Positions 1 to 8,724 of a stretch of DNA of 64,000 nucleotides are shown in pieces (position 1 is the first letter of the stretch; the number at the start of each line of letters is the position of its first letter). The notes under the pieces are model-generated. The model had not been told where the DNA came from. It did not search any database and saw only the letters and a program-made list of their open reading frames with translations. This stretch comes from Rhynchopus euleeides (lineage: Eukaryota; Euglenozoa; Diplonemea; Diplonemida; Diplonemidae). The stretch lies in assembly GCA_963210315.1 (NCBI GenBank), contig OY723274.1, forward strand, positions 1,860,001 through 1,924,000, read 5' to 3'. Made by a program: the position numbers and the translations under genes.

Positions 1-1
1 C

Positions 2-1924
2 CCCCCGGGGAGCGCCGCCACCATCCCCGACGGCCCCCTCGAGACCCACTCCTGGTCTGAGCGGAACCCAGACTCTCACTCCGGGACACAGAATGGAAGG
101 GGGGTTCCCTCTAACTCGAGGCGGCATGCCTTCAGGACGCAGAGCGCCGTTAATATGCGGAGGGGTGCTAACCCGTGGGGGGTGTTTGACAGCTCCAGCA
201 CTGAGACCTCCCCGATGGGGACTCTGGAGACGCCGTCTGTCGTGGGGGCGAGGGGGGCAGGGCTGAGAGGGCAGAGGCAGGAGCAGATGCAGCAGCACCG
301 CCAAGCTGAAGGAGGAGGTCCTGTGTTGGATAGGGCTGCATCTCATAGGTCTCTGCAGAGGGGGATGAGCGGCCGGACGGACAGAACAGGAGATTCTGAC
401 TCCGACGTGCCGGAGGAGATCGACGGCGTTGCGGTGTATGAGAGAGCCGAGGTGAACCAGCGGATCTCCCACCTCAACAGAGACCTCCACGGGATACCCG
501 ATGTTGTGAAGGAGGAGTATCACAACTGGGAGCTCTACCACCCGCACTACATGCAGTACTTCAGGGAGGTTTGGCGGAGAGGGCAGCAGCCGAACCCGTT
601 GAGCCGCCCCTCGGTGACCCCCAGCGTGAGGTCTACAGAACCTTACGGAGGTGACGATGGGGATGACGACACGTCACCCTTCGGGGGGAGCCCGTCGCAC
701 CACATCTCTTTCCTCCTCCCCGCCGGCAGCACCCCTGCGCCGGGGGGGCGGGACACGCCACCCGCTGTGGAGTACACCTCTGACGGCTTTCCGATCGGGA
801 TTCCCATACCAGTCCCCCTCGTCCCGGGCTACGGGCTTCTGGAGGTGGTGGAGGGTGTCGTGGCAGACACTCCCATCCCACCGCAGGTTGTCGACCTCTC
901 CGACTACACCGAGGCGGAGGCGTGGGCAGGGCGGGATCTCCTCATCACAATCCTGCTGGGAACCGCTCTCGCTGCGACAGTCTCCTCCCTGTGGGTCGCC
1001 CCTGCTCTCGACACGTTGGAGACTCAAGTAAATTCCTCTCTCTACCTCTATGAGGGGGAGATGGCGGTTGCGGTGGGCGGCTGCGTCTCGGCCTGCCTGG
1101 CTGGGTTTACATCGCTTACCCTCGGTGTGATATGGTATGACAGACACACCAATGCGTTGGGCCGGCGCGGCATCCGGGCTGCGGCGTGGGTCGAGTCGGG
1201 CATCACCCTGGCTGCAACCCTCGTTGCCGCGGGTGGGGTTGGTGCAGCAGGGGAGCATCAGATCCGCATGCGTGAGGGATATGCCGCAACCTCATGGGAG
1301 CCCCAGTTCCCCTACACGCCGACCTACGACGCGAGTGTTTACGCGTCGGCGGCGAGCCTCGCCTCCGTCGCGGTTGCGCTGCAGCTGTGCGTTGCCGGGT
1401 GCCTCAGAAACAAGCGGGGGGTCAACAAGGTGCAGATCGCGCCCCTCGATGCGGGGGTTTTGGTTGCCCTCGCGGCGGGGCTTGCCACGTCTTACGGGAT
1501 TGCAGAGGGGCTCGAAGCTATCGAGGAGCTTTTCGAAGAACGCACCGTCTTCGAAAGTAACGTGGATGTGGGCGGCGGCGTGGTGTCCACCAAAGTATTG
1601 CAAGACTACCTCTCGCGCAACGGCGGGCTGCGCTGTGCATCAACCTTCCTCGTCTGCCTGATGTCTGTGGTTCTCGGGGTGGAGAGTGCCATTCTCGCGA
1701 CCCTCAAGGCACACTCTCGGATGAGCAAGGCGGTTGCAGTGGGTGCATCGGCCCTGCAGCTGTTCGGCACCGGGCTGCACGTTGTGGTAGCGGGATCAGA
1801 GCTCCTTACCAACGTTCCCACGACGGTCCAGTATATTCACAACGCAGGACATGTCGTTGGCCCTGCTGCCATCAGCTTAATCTTTCTCGCCCTGATCGTT
1901 GTTCGGGTGATATCTGCAGTGTAG
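2..1924 (+). CDS. Multi-pass membrane protein, 5' end outside window
   Basis: I do not recognise the family. The first in-window ATG is at 155, but the frame is open back to base 2 with no stop, so the true start probably lies upstream and the gene is 5'-partial. From the ATG at 155 the product is 589 residues. Roughly residues 1-250 are low-complexity, polar and Gly/Pro/Ser-rich, probably cytosolic and disordered. From about residue 255 to the end there are about eight hydrophobic segments of 20-25 residues, rich in Ala, Val, Gly and Leu, separated by short loops. The last one ends almost at the C-terminus, with the tail VVRVISAV. This is a polytopic membrane protein with a long disordered N-terminal region. 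There is no signal peptide in the visible part. A transporter or receptor-like role cannot be told apart. The stop TAG is followed within about 90 bp by a dispersed repeat. Confidence 0.75.
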   Translation, partial: PPGSAATIPDGPLETHSWSERNPDSHSGTQNGRGVPSNSRRHAFRTQSAVNMRRGANPWGVFDSSSTETSPMGTLETPSVVGARGAGLRGQRQEQMQQHRQAEGGGPVLDRAASHRSLQRGMSGRTDRTGDSDSDVPEEIDGVAVYERAEVNQRISHLNRDLHGIPDVVKEEYHNWELYHPHYMQYFREVWRRGQQPNPLSRPSVTPSVRSTEPYGGDDGDDDTSPFGGSPSHHISFLLPAGSTPAPGGRDTPPAVEYTSDGFPIGIPIPVPLVPGYGLLEVVEGVVADTPIPPQVVDLSDYTEAEAWAGRDLLITILLGTALAATVSSLWVAPALDTLETQVNSSLYLYEGEMAVAVGGCVSACLAGFTSLTLGVIWYDRHTNALGRRGIRAAAWVESGITLAATLVAAGGVGAAGEHQIRMREGYAATSWEPQFPYTPTYDASVYASAASLASVAVALQLCVAGCLRNKRGVNKVQIAPLDAGVLVALAAGLATSYGIAEGLEAIEELFEERTVFESNVDVGGGVVSTKVLQDYLSRNGGLRCASTFLVCLMSVVLGVESAILATLKAHSRMSKAVAVGASALQLFGTGLHVVVAGSELLTNVPTTVQYIHNAGHVVGPAAISLIFLALIVVRVISAV

Positions 1925-4516
1925 GGTGGGAGGGGAGGGGAGGGGGGTGGGGTGGGGCGGTCTGAAGCCCCCATATATTTTCTCCCAAAAACTGGCCCCC
2001 TTTTTTTTTCTTTGCTGAGTTGCGGAGCGACCGGGGCGTGGCGGATGTCGCGAAGTAACGAAAGGGACATCGTACGACTTGAAGCTTTAGGATTGACACC
2101 TTCATGCCATTTCGCAGGGCCTCAACACAGTCTTGAGACAGCAAGTGTGCGCTCAACAAAAAGTGGTCCGGAACTGTTCTTCCCACAGTTGCTGGGCAGG
2201 GTGTCGACAATATAGCGAAAGGAGTACGATCTTGGATGGGTGATTCCGACAATTATATTGATGTGCCTGGCCCCCTCTCCCCTCTCTCCGAAACCATGCG
2301 ACATACCCCTGCTCGGTAGCAGTTTGGGTCTAATTTTCTGGCTGCTTTGAACGATTTCGAACGTTTTTTTTATTTATTTTGAAAGCAGAGCTACTGTTGG
2401 CAGCTCTTTCTTTTTCGCCGGAATAATTTGCTTCTTTACTCCCGCCCCGGCGGAGGGGTGAGTAGGTAGAGGATAGACGCATCTGCAAGCCGTTCACCGC
2501 TCTGCCCCGCCCCGGAACAAAGCTGTGCCGGAATTAAAACCCCACTCTACTGTTATGGTCGGAACACCACCGCCCCCCCTTGTCCTTGAGGACATTGCCT
2601 CCACGGGTACCTGGTGATGAAGCCAGTTTTTTTTTGATAGGTCGGCGGAGCCTGAGCCAAAAAAGGGGTGTTCTCGCGATACATCAATCGGCGAAACATC
2701 AATCGACCCCTCTTTCTTTCACCCCTTTTTTTGTCGCACGGCACACACTTGCTGTACGTCTTACATACCCACATGTGGGTGTAAGGGACCTGGCACACAT
2801 ACATGAATGGGTGGGTCGGGGGGTCGAACCATATAAGGGGAACCGCCTCCGGCAGCCGAGAGAACAAGAATCGGCAGGGCAGCGGCCGGGCCCCCAAAGA
2901 ACGAAGATGCTGGACTGTCCGGCATCCTCCCCCTCCTCACTTAGAAAAGGTGCAGGCAGCGTGGGTTTGCTGATTTGCCGCGCGGGTTTTTTCGCTTGAA
3001 AATACCGCCCATGCCACTGTACTCCACGAGGCCACCAGTGGGGTACGAACGTCGTTGTATATCGCATTGCTTTCTTCTGGAATGGGAAGGGGGGGGGGGG
3101 AGGGAGAATGAGGATGGGGTGTGGGGGGTTGGTTGAAGGTGGATTTATACCCGCGATATGCTGATCAGGGGGGGGGGGAGGGTGTGCGTGTGTGTCCTGA
3201 GCAAATCGCACGCAACCCATCAGTATCATCCCCGCCCATTCTTCTTTGTCTTTCCCCCCGCCCCACCCCCCACCCCCCCCAATGCATGCAGAGGGTGGGG
3301 GCTATGGTGCATACAGACTTGACTCTAGGTGGTCACCAGTGCACAGACGAACCCTATGACCAGGCACCCCTTCTCGCGTTCCTTTGTTGACTCCACACCT
3401 CGCAGTGGGGGGGGGGGGGGTGCGCAGGCGTTCCAGGTGACTCCTGTCAGTGGTGTTATTTTTTAGTGTGGTTGTCACGTGGAGTGGGCGTAGGATAGCG
3501 GGCCCGGTTATCACGTTGTGTGAACTCGAGGGGGCTCCCCGCAACGCCAGCGCTAGCCGTCTTGTCTGAGATTTTTTTTTGTGATCATCTGCGTGACGGT
3601 TTGCATGTGTTTTGCCACGATTTTTTGGCGCACACACAACCACCCTTGACTTCTTTACAGTGTCTTGAAGTGTTCAAGGGATCTGAATCAGGAGGTTTGA
3701 AAGGCAGCTTCTTTCCTTTTTTTTCCCTTGAAATGCAAGATGGGACTCTCACAATGTGAGATTAGACAAAGCGTGTTTCCAAGGAATTATTCGGATGTAA
3801 TGACTCACGCAAAGAAAAGAATATCCTCCACATCCTCCCTTCCCCAGCAGTATTTTAGAAACGGGTGGCCTTGACTCTCTGTATCAGAACTGTTCAGTGA
3901 ACTGTGCGTGACGCCTAATTTGCCAGGCGGATCACTTTCTTCCAGCGAATTCTAAAGACTGGACTGCTTACATCTTCGACCTGTTGCCTGCAATGCTCCG
4001 ATACAGGCCAAAAACAAGAGAGGATGTTGGCAGGACAGCAATGCCCTCGGCCCCTCTGGGCAAATGTGTCTGATTCCCACAGCAGCTGCCTGTGAGCTGG
4101 GCTCGAAGCACCAGCAAGCAGACTCCTGCAGGCGTTCCAGTACCCTGCTCGGAGGGGTTGTTCCTAGTGCTGTGTTCTTGCATTTTCTCATATGTGCCGG
4201 TGTGCGCGTGTCCGAACCCACACCATCTGGTTTGCTTCTGTCCGTTTTGTCTTCCAAATTCAGGGTGGGTTGGGGGCATGATACGTCAGCCGATTGCAGT
4301 CGGTACGCTCCTTCTGTTTTGCGGCGTCTGCTCGACGTTTTCCGGTGCACGGGCCTGTGGGAGACAGGATGCACACTCATGACCTCCTCGAAGCCTGACG
4401 TGCCCTCCCCCGCCCCCCTCCCAACAACGTGCATGCAACTGTTGCTCGACTGCAATCCTTCGGTGGCGCACCTGAGAGTCTAACATACACCCACACACCT
4501 GACGCCCACACCCCGT
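1925..4516. other. Intergenic, no convincing gene
   Basis: About 2.6 kb between the membrane protein and peroxiredoxin copy 1. It holds one copy of a ~200-bp dispersed repeat (2011-2224), several G and T homopolymers (e.g. near 3090, 3170 and 3410), and short open frames without codon bias or recognisable domains. The last ~350 bp may carry the promoter or 5'-UTR of the peroxiredoxin gene; no motif there is diagnostic. Confidence 0.6.
2011..2224 (+). repeat. Dispersed ~200-bp repeat, copy 1 of 4
   Basis: Shares an ordered series of blocks with 23150-23347, 24546-24746 and 25987-26141: GCGGAGCGAC, TCGCGAAGTAACGAA, CTTGAGCTTTAGGAT, TGCCA..CACAGGGCCTCAACA, CCTTGAGACAGC, GTTGCTGGGCAGGGTGTC and AAAGCGAAAGGAGT. 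Copies are well diverged but collinear and all on the + strand. It resembles a SINE in size, but I see no clear tRNA A/B boxes and no poly(A) tail, so the class is undetermined. Confidence 0.7.
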
Positions 4517-5202
4517 TCAACCAGACACACCAACACATCAACAATGATGCGTGCCCTGCGTTCCGCTGCGCTGCGCCAGGTGCGTCTGCACCACTGCGAT
4601 GGTGGGAACGCCAGCCTGGTGACGAAGGCGGCACCGGACTTCAAGGCCACGGCTGTGGTGAACGGGGAGATTGTGCCGAACGTGACGCTGTCGCAGTACA
4701 AGGGGCAGTACGTGGTGCTGTTCTTCTACCCGCTGGACTTCACGTTCGTGTGCCCGACCGAGATCACGGCCTTCAACGACCGTGCGGCGGAGTTCGAGGC
4801 GCTGGGTGCCAAGGTGGCGGCGGTGAGCGTGGACTCGGAGTTCTCGCACCTGGCGTGGACGAAGCTGCCGCGCAACAAGGGCGGGCTGGGCGACACGCAG
4901 ATCCCGCTGATTGCGGACCTGGACAAGTCCATCTCGCGCAACTACGGGGTGCTGCTGGACGCGGGTGTGTCGCTGCGCGGGCTGTTCGTGATCGACAAGG
5001 AGGGGAACGTGCGCTCCCAGGTGGTGAACGACCTCCCCATCGGGCGGTCTGTGGACGAGACGCTGCGCGTCGTGCAGGCGGTGAAGTACTCCGACGAGAA
5101 CGGCGGTGTCATGCCGTGCAACTGGACACCCGGCAAGCCCACCATGAAGCCCGACCCCACTGGCTCCCAGGAGTTCTTCTCCAAGAACGCGTGAGCCTCC
5201 AC
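4517..5202 (+). repeat. 686-bp identical tract, peroxiredoxin copy 1
   Basis: Direct repeat of 18048-18733 at a constant offset of 13,531 bp. Identity starts 27 bp before the ATG and stops 8 bp after the stop codon. Immediately outside, the 5' flanks still look related (CCCACACCCCGT against CCCACACGCCGT) but diverged, and the 3' flanks are unrelated. That pattern fits gene conversion limited to the coding region better than a very recent duplication. Confidence 0.93.
4544..5194 (+). CDS. Mitochondrial-type 2-Cys peroxiredoxin (tryparedoxin peroxidase-like), copy 1
   Basis: 216 residues. Typical 2-Cys peroxiredoxins reduce hydrogen peroxide, organic hydroperoxides and peroxynitrite. The N-terminal ~28 residues ([17 protein letters not shown]) are basic, hydroxylated and lack acids, fitting a mitochondrial presequence. 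The peroxidatic Cys lies in [13 protein letters not shown] at about residues 63-75. The GGLG loop ([14 protein letters not shown]) is present and the C-terminal helix ends EFFSKNA, close to the YF motif of peroxide-sensitive enzymes. The resolving Cys is in GGVMPCNW rather than the usual EVCPANW. Kinetoplastid mitochondrial tryparedoxin peroxidases likewise carry IPC in place of VCP, so the electron donor may be tryparedoxin-like (inference). The ATG at 4544 has ACAACA before it and is followed immediately by a second ATG. Bases 4517-5202 are identical to 18048-18733. Family certain; localisation probable. Confidence 0.96.
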   Translation: MMRALRSAALRQVRLHHCDGGNASLVTKAAPDFKATAVVNGEIVPNVTLSQYKGQYVVLFFYPLDFTFVCPTEITAFNDRAAEFEALGAKVAAVSVDSEFSHLAWTKLPRNKGGLGDTQIPLIADLDKSISRNYGVLLDAGVSLRGLFVIDKEGNVRSQVVNDLPIGRSVDETLRVVQAVKYSDENGGVMPCNWTPGKPTMKPDPTGSQEFFSKNA

Positions 5203-5541
5203 GGCTGCCAAGCGTGCGTGAGACGCGAGCACCCTGGCCGGACGGCAGGCGCGCCACCACGACCCCAACGTTGCTGTTACCTTTGAACGAACATTCGGCA
5301 GCACTGCTGCGAAGTTGTTTCCTAGCTTGTCGGCAGAGGCCTCTGTACAGCAGCTGGGGCCAAGCCACACAACGTCCGCATAGCACGACGCACCAACAGC
5401 AGGAGGCCCCCACCCCACATCCCAGTTGACCCAGTTAATCCAGCACACGCTTTGGCCCATCACATACCCACGCTCTCTCATGCTTGCCACGGCCACCACC
5501 CACACCGACCCTCGCAGGTGTTCGACTCTTTGAACAGAGCG
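5203..5541. other. Short intergenic spacer before the WSC gene
   Basis: About 340 bp with no gene. A pyrimidine-containing stretch followed by CTCGCAG (5511-5517), 25 bp before the chosen ATG at 5542, is a candidate trans-splice acceptor. This is inferred from the layout only. Confidence 0.4.
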
Positions 5542-8500
5542 ATGCAGTATATGATGCTGCAGGCAGGGGTGCTGCTTGCTGCGGTGGGGACGGCGGCGGT
5601 GGCAGGGCAGCAGCCTCCATCCGAGCTGTGTGCCAACTACCGGGACTGGTCGCGGTGTGTGCATATCAAGGAGTTCGACACAGCTACGAACGAGTCGCTT
5701 GTGATGGACATCTCGGACGGGCTGTGCTACACATACGTGTCGGGCAAGAAGACCACGAAGGAGGCGTGCGGGGCAGGGTCGCTGCGGTTCACGTGGCACC
5801 AGCCGCACCCCAACATGTTCAAGGCCATCGGGGTGAGCGGGGACCTGTGCCTGGACACGACACGCGGGGGCCACAAGCTGTGGGAGTGCGGGGACGAGAA
5901 GAAGGCGAACCAGCACTACTACGCAGGGTGGCGGTCGCAGTACACGTACCCTTGCGAGGTGTTTTCCGTGTCGTCGAAGGAGAAGGCACAGCAGTGCGGG
6001 TGTGTGGCGCGGGACGAGCAGCTGCACGCGTCTGCAGGGGTGGAGGGCCGCGTGCGTGTCTACCAGCACTGCCTCGAGGGGCGCATCCGCGGTGGGCTGG
6101 GCGGGCGCGTCATGTCGTCGCTGTATCCGGAGAACGTGTGCGACGGGCAGCCCATGCCGATGCACTCGCTCGGGGACTGGACGGCGGATGACACGATGTT
6201 CGTGTACTGGGCAGAGGACGCGGACAACTGGACCACAGCCGGGACACACATCGAGCGGGTGCGCTTCACCGCGGCGGGTGCGGAGGTTGTGGGGCACATC
6301 AAGCTTCCGCAGTGTGTGCACAACGGGGCTGTGGCGCGCGGGCGGGACGGGAAGCTGGCGGTGGTGTGTGCGGAGGCGGCTGGGTGGGACAAGTGGCTGC
6401 ACCTGAAGGTGGTGGAGGTGGAGGTGGACCTGTCGAAGGAGGTGCGGCGCTTCAGCGTGCTGCCCGAGGGGTGCCGTGCCACGGGGGGGTGCAAGGGTGC
6501 GTACCCCATGCAGAAGGGTGCAGACTTCCGCCTGCTGCAGTACTCTGCGTCGCGCGACTGGTACTTCGTGTTCCACAACGCAGAGTGGGGCGGGCACGTG
6601 GCGGACGCGGTGACGGTGTGGGACGGTGAAACGGGGGCGCAGGTGCGCGGGTACGGGGACTCGTGGGCGTGCATGGGCGGGCACACGGAGACGGGGCGCA
6701 TGGCGTACAACGCCGAGGCAGACGAGCTGGCGGTGCTGTGCTGCTCCGACCTCGGGGGCGCGTGCCAGGACCCTGCGAAGGGTAACTGCGACGTGGACAA
6801 CAAGTGGCGGAACGGGCTGGTGTTCCGCACGCACGTCGCGAACAAGCAGTCTGTGACGCTGGCCCCGTTTGCGAATGTGTACAACCAGGCCATCAGCGGG
6901 TGGCTCGGGGACCTGCTGCCGTGCGACGACGGGTACGTCCTCGCGTGGCACGGGGCGGACGGGCTGGCGGAGACCTTCAGGAACAAGACCAACAACGTCG
7001 GGTTTATGCGTGTGTCGGCGACGGGCGAGGTGCTGGCGAAGAAGTGGATCACGGCCACAGCAGACGCGCGGGAGCGCAGCGTGAAGCTGGCGAAGCTGGG
7101 GAAGGGCAGCTGCGACAGGTTCCTGCTCGGGTGGGGTGACATGGCGGCCAATGCGTACTACCCGAGCCGCTACCTGCTGGTGGAAGTGGACAAGGACGGG
7201 GAGGAGCTGACGCAGCCGCTGGACGTGACAAACGCCACGATGTGGGGGGAGGACACACAGTGGGCGACGCTCGGGAACGGGGACGTTGCGTGGGGGCACA
7301 CGTGGAAGCGAAACATCGACGGGACCCCGAACAAGGTGGGCCAGACCCCGTACAAGAAGCCTGCGGGCAGGTCGTGCACGTGGAACGGCAATGGCTACGG
7401 GTACACGTGGGGCTCGCTCTCCGACAGGCCCGGCGGCAGGTTCCACACCAACGAGGCCTTCACGACGCGGTACGCGGCCGCTGCTGCTGGCGGTGTGGGA
7501 CCTGCGACTGGTGCCCCCTCCACTGGCGTTCCGGCTACTGCGGCACCTGCAACAGAGGCACCTGAAACCCGTGCACCGGCCACACCATCCCCGCAGACGG
7601 ATGTCCCGCCCACGCGGGCACCTCCGGCACCGTCCACAAAGTCGCCTGCGACTGACGCACCTGCAACTGATGCGCCTTCGACAACGGCGCCTTCAACTGA
7701 CGCGCCTTTGACAACATCCCCCACAACTAGTGCACCTGCAACTATCGCGCCTTCGACAAAAGCGCCTGCGACTAGTGCACCTCCGACAACAGCGCCTTCG
7801 ACGACCGCACCTTCCACGGAAGCCCCTGCAACTATCGCTCCTTCGACAACGGCGCCTGCGACGGAAGCCCCTGCAACTGACGCGCCTTCGACTAAGGCAC
7901 CTTCCACTTCTGCACCTGCAACTGGCTCACCTCCGACAACGGCGCCTGCGACTAATGCACCTGCAACGACTGCACCGTCCACAAAGGCGCCTGCCACCAA
8001 CGCACCTGCAACTGATGCGCCTTCGACAACGGCGCCTTCAACTGACGCGCCTTTGACAACATCCCCCACAACTAGTGCACCTGCAACGAGCGCACCTCCG
8101 ACAACAGCGCCTTCGACGACCGCACCTTCCACGGAAGCGCCTGCAACTATCGCCCCTTCGACAAAGGCGCCTGCTACGGAAGCCCCTGCAACTGACGCGC
8201 CTTCGACTAAGGCACCTACCACTTCTGCACCTGCAACTGGCTCACCTCCGACAACGGCGCCTGCGACAAATGCACCTGCAACTGACGCGCCTTTGACAAC
8301 GGCACCTTCAACTCCCGCACCTCCTACTGAGGCGCCTGCAACAAACGCACCGTCCACAAAGGTACCTGCAACAAAAGCGCCTACCAGCACTGCCCCTGAA
8401 ACCGAGGTTCCTGCGACACGTGCACCGAAGCGGTCTCGGAAGTTCACTTACCTCGGGTGCTTCCATGACAAGTGGGACAGGGCACTGACTGGTGCCTCGA

Positions 8501-8724
8501 ACCTGTGGGGTCGGTACGCGTCGCCTTCCCGGTGCTACCGGTTCTGTAAGAAGCGGGGGTTCACGTACTTCGGCCTGCAGGGCAGGCGCATGTGCTTCTG
8601 TGGGAATGCAGATGATGAGTACGACAGGCACGGTGCGGCACGCAGGTGCAACATGCGCTGCTCCCGTGGCCGTGCTATGTGTGGCGGCAGGTGGCGCAGC
8701 TCTGTGTACGAGATCCTGCGTTAA
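5542..8724 (+). CDS. Secreted Thr/Pro-rich mucin-like protein with C-terminal WSC domain
   Basis: 1060 residues from ATG 5542. This start is chosen because MQYMMLQAGVLLAAVGTAAV reads as a signal peptide; an upstream in-frame ATG at 5452 would bury it, and ATGs at 5551 and 5554 are alternatives. Residues ~23-640 form a Cys-containing, Trp-rich extracellular region with recurring short strand-like segments that could be a beta-propeller (inference). Residues ~653-963 are a stalk of pentapeptides of the form xTxAP, expected to be heavily O-glycosylated. Residues ~967-1058 are a WSC domain: FTYLGCFHDKWDRALTG, then SPSRCYRFCKKRGFTYFGLQ, MCFCGN, and a final CGGRW..SSVYEI, with eight cysteines. WSC domains bind glycans and occur in surface sensors and secreted carbohydrate-active proteins. 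There is no transmembrane segment or GPI signal, so it is probably secreted or wall-associated. WSC call firm; N-terminal function unknown. Confidence 0.9.
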   Translation: MQYMMLQAGVLLAAVGTAAVAGQQPPSELCANYRDWSRCVHIKEFDTATNESLVMDISDGLCYTYVSGKKTTKEACGAGSLRFTWHQPHPNMFKAIGVSGDLCLDTTRGGHKLWECGDEKKANQHYYAGWRSQYTYPCEVFSVSSKEKAQQCGCVARDEQLHASAGVEGRVRVYQHCLEGRIRGGLGGRVMSSLYPENVCDGQPMPMHSLGDWTADDTMFVYWAEDADNWTTAGTHIERVRFTAAGAEVVGHIKLPQCVHNGAVARGRDGKLAVVCAEAAGWDKWLHLKVVEVEVDLSKEVRRFSVLPEGCRATGGCKGAYPMQKGADFRLLQYSASRDWYFVFHNAEWGGHVADAVTVWDGETGAQVRGYGDSWACMGGHTETGRMAYNAEADELAVLCCSDLGGACQDPAKGNCDVDNKWRNGLVFRTHVANKQSVTLAPFANVYNQAISGWLGDLLPCDDGYVLAWHGADGLAETFRNKTNNVGFMRVSATGEVLAKKWITATADARERSVKLAKLGKGSCDRFLLGWGDMAANAYYPSRYLLVEVDKDGEELTQPLDVTNATMWGEDTQWATLGNGDVAWGHTWKRNIDGTPNKVGQTPYKKPAGRSCTWNGNGYGYTWGSLSDRPGGRFHTNEAFTTRYAAAAAGGVGPATGAPSTGVPATAAPATEAPETRAPATPSPQTDVPPTRAPPAPSTKSPATDAPATDAPSTTAPSTDAPLTTSPTTSAPATIAPSTKAPATSAPPTTAPSTTAPSTEAPATIAPSTTAPATEAPATDAPSTKAPSTSAPATGSPPTTAPATNAPATTAPSTKAPATNAPATDAPSTTAPSTDAPLTTSPTTSAPATSAPPTTAPSTTAPSTEAPATIAPSTKAPATEAPATDAPSTKAPTTSAPATGSPPTTAPATNAPATDAPLTTAPSTPAPPTEAPATNAPSTKVPATKAPTSTAPETEVPATRAPKRSRKFTYLGCFHDKWDRALTGASNLWGRYASPSRCYRFCKKRGFTYFGLQGRRMCFCGNADDEYDRHGAARRCNMRCSRGRAMCGGRWRSSVYEILR
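7501..8432 (+). repeat. 15-bp coding minisatellite with 345-bp higher-order repeat
   Basis: In-frame tandem units of about 15 bp encode xTxAP pentapeptides. On top of this, a longer block starting near 7667 (ATDAPSTTAPSTDAPLTTSP) recurs at about 8012, an offset of 345 bp or 23 units. The second block lacks one pair of units (ATIAPSTKAP) present in the first. This indicates block duplication followed by loss of units, all in frame. Confidence 0.85.

Noticed and set aside
4942-7446. 834-codon open frame on the minus strand across peroxiredoxin copy 1 and the WSC gene
   Set aside because: Antisense shadow of strongly GC3-biased genes; composition is Arg/Val/His/Pro-rich and meaningless, and it crosses two unrelated genes.
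7395-8447. 350-codon minus-strand frame rich in Gly/Ala/Val repeats
   Set aside because: Reverse reading of the Thr/Pro pentapeptide minisatellite; the sense strand has a signal peptide and WSC domain.
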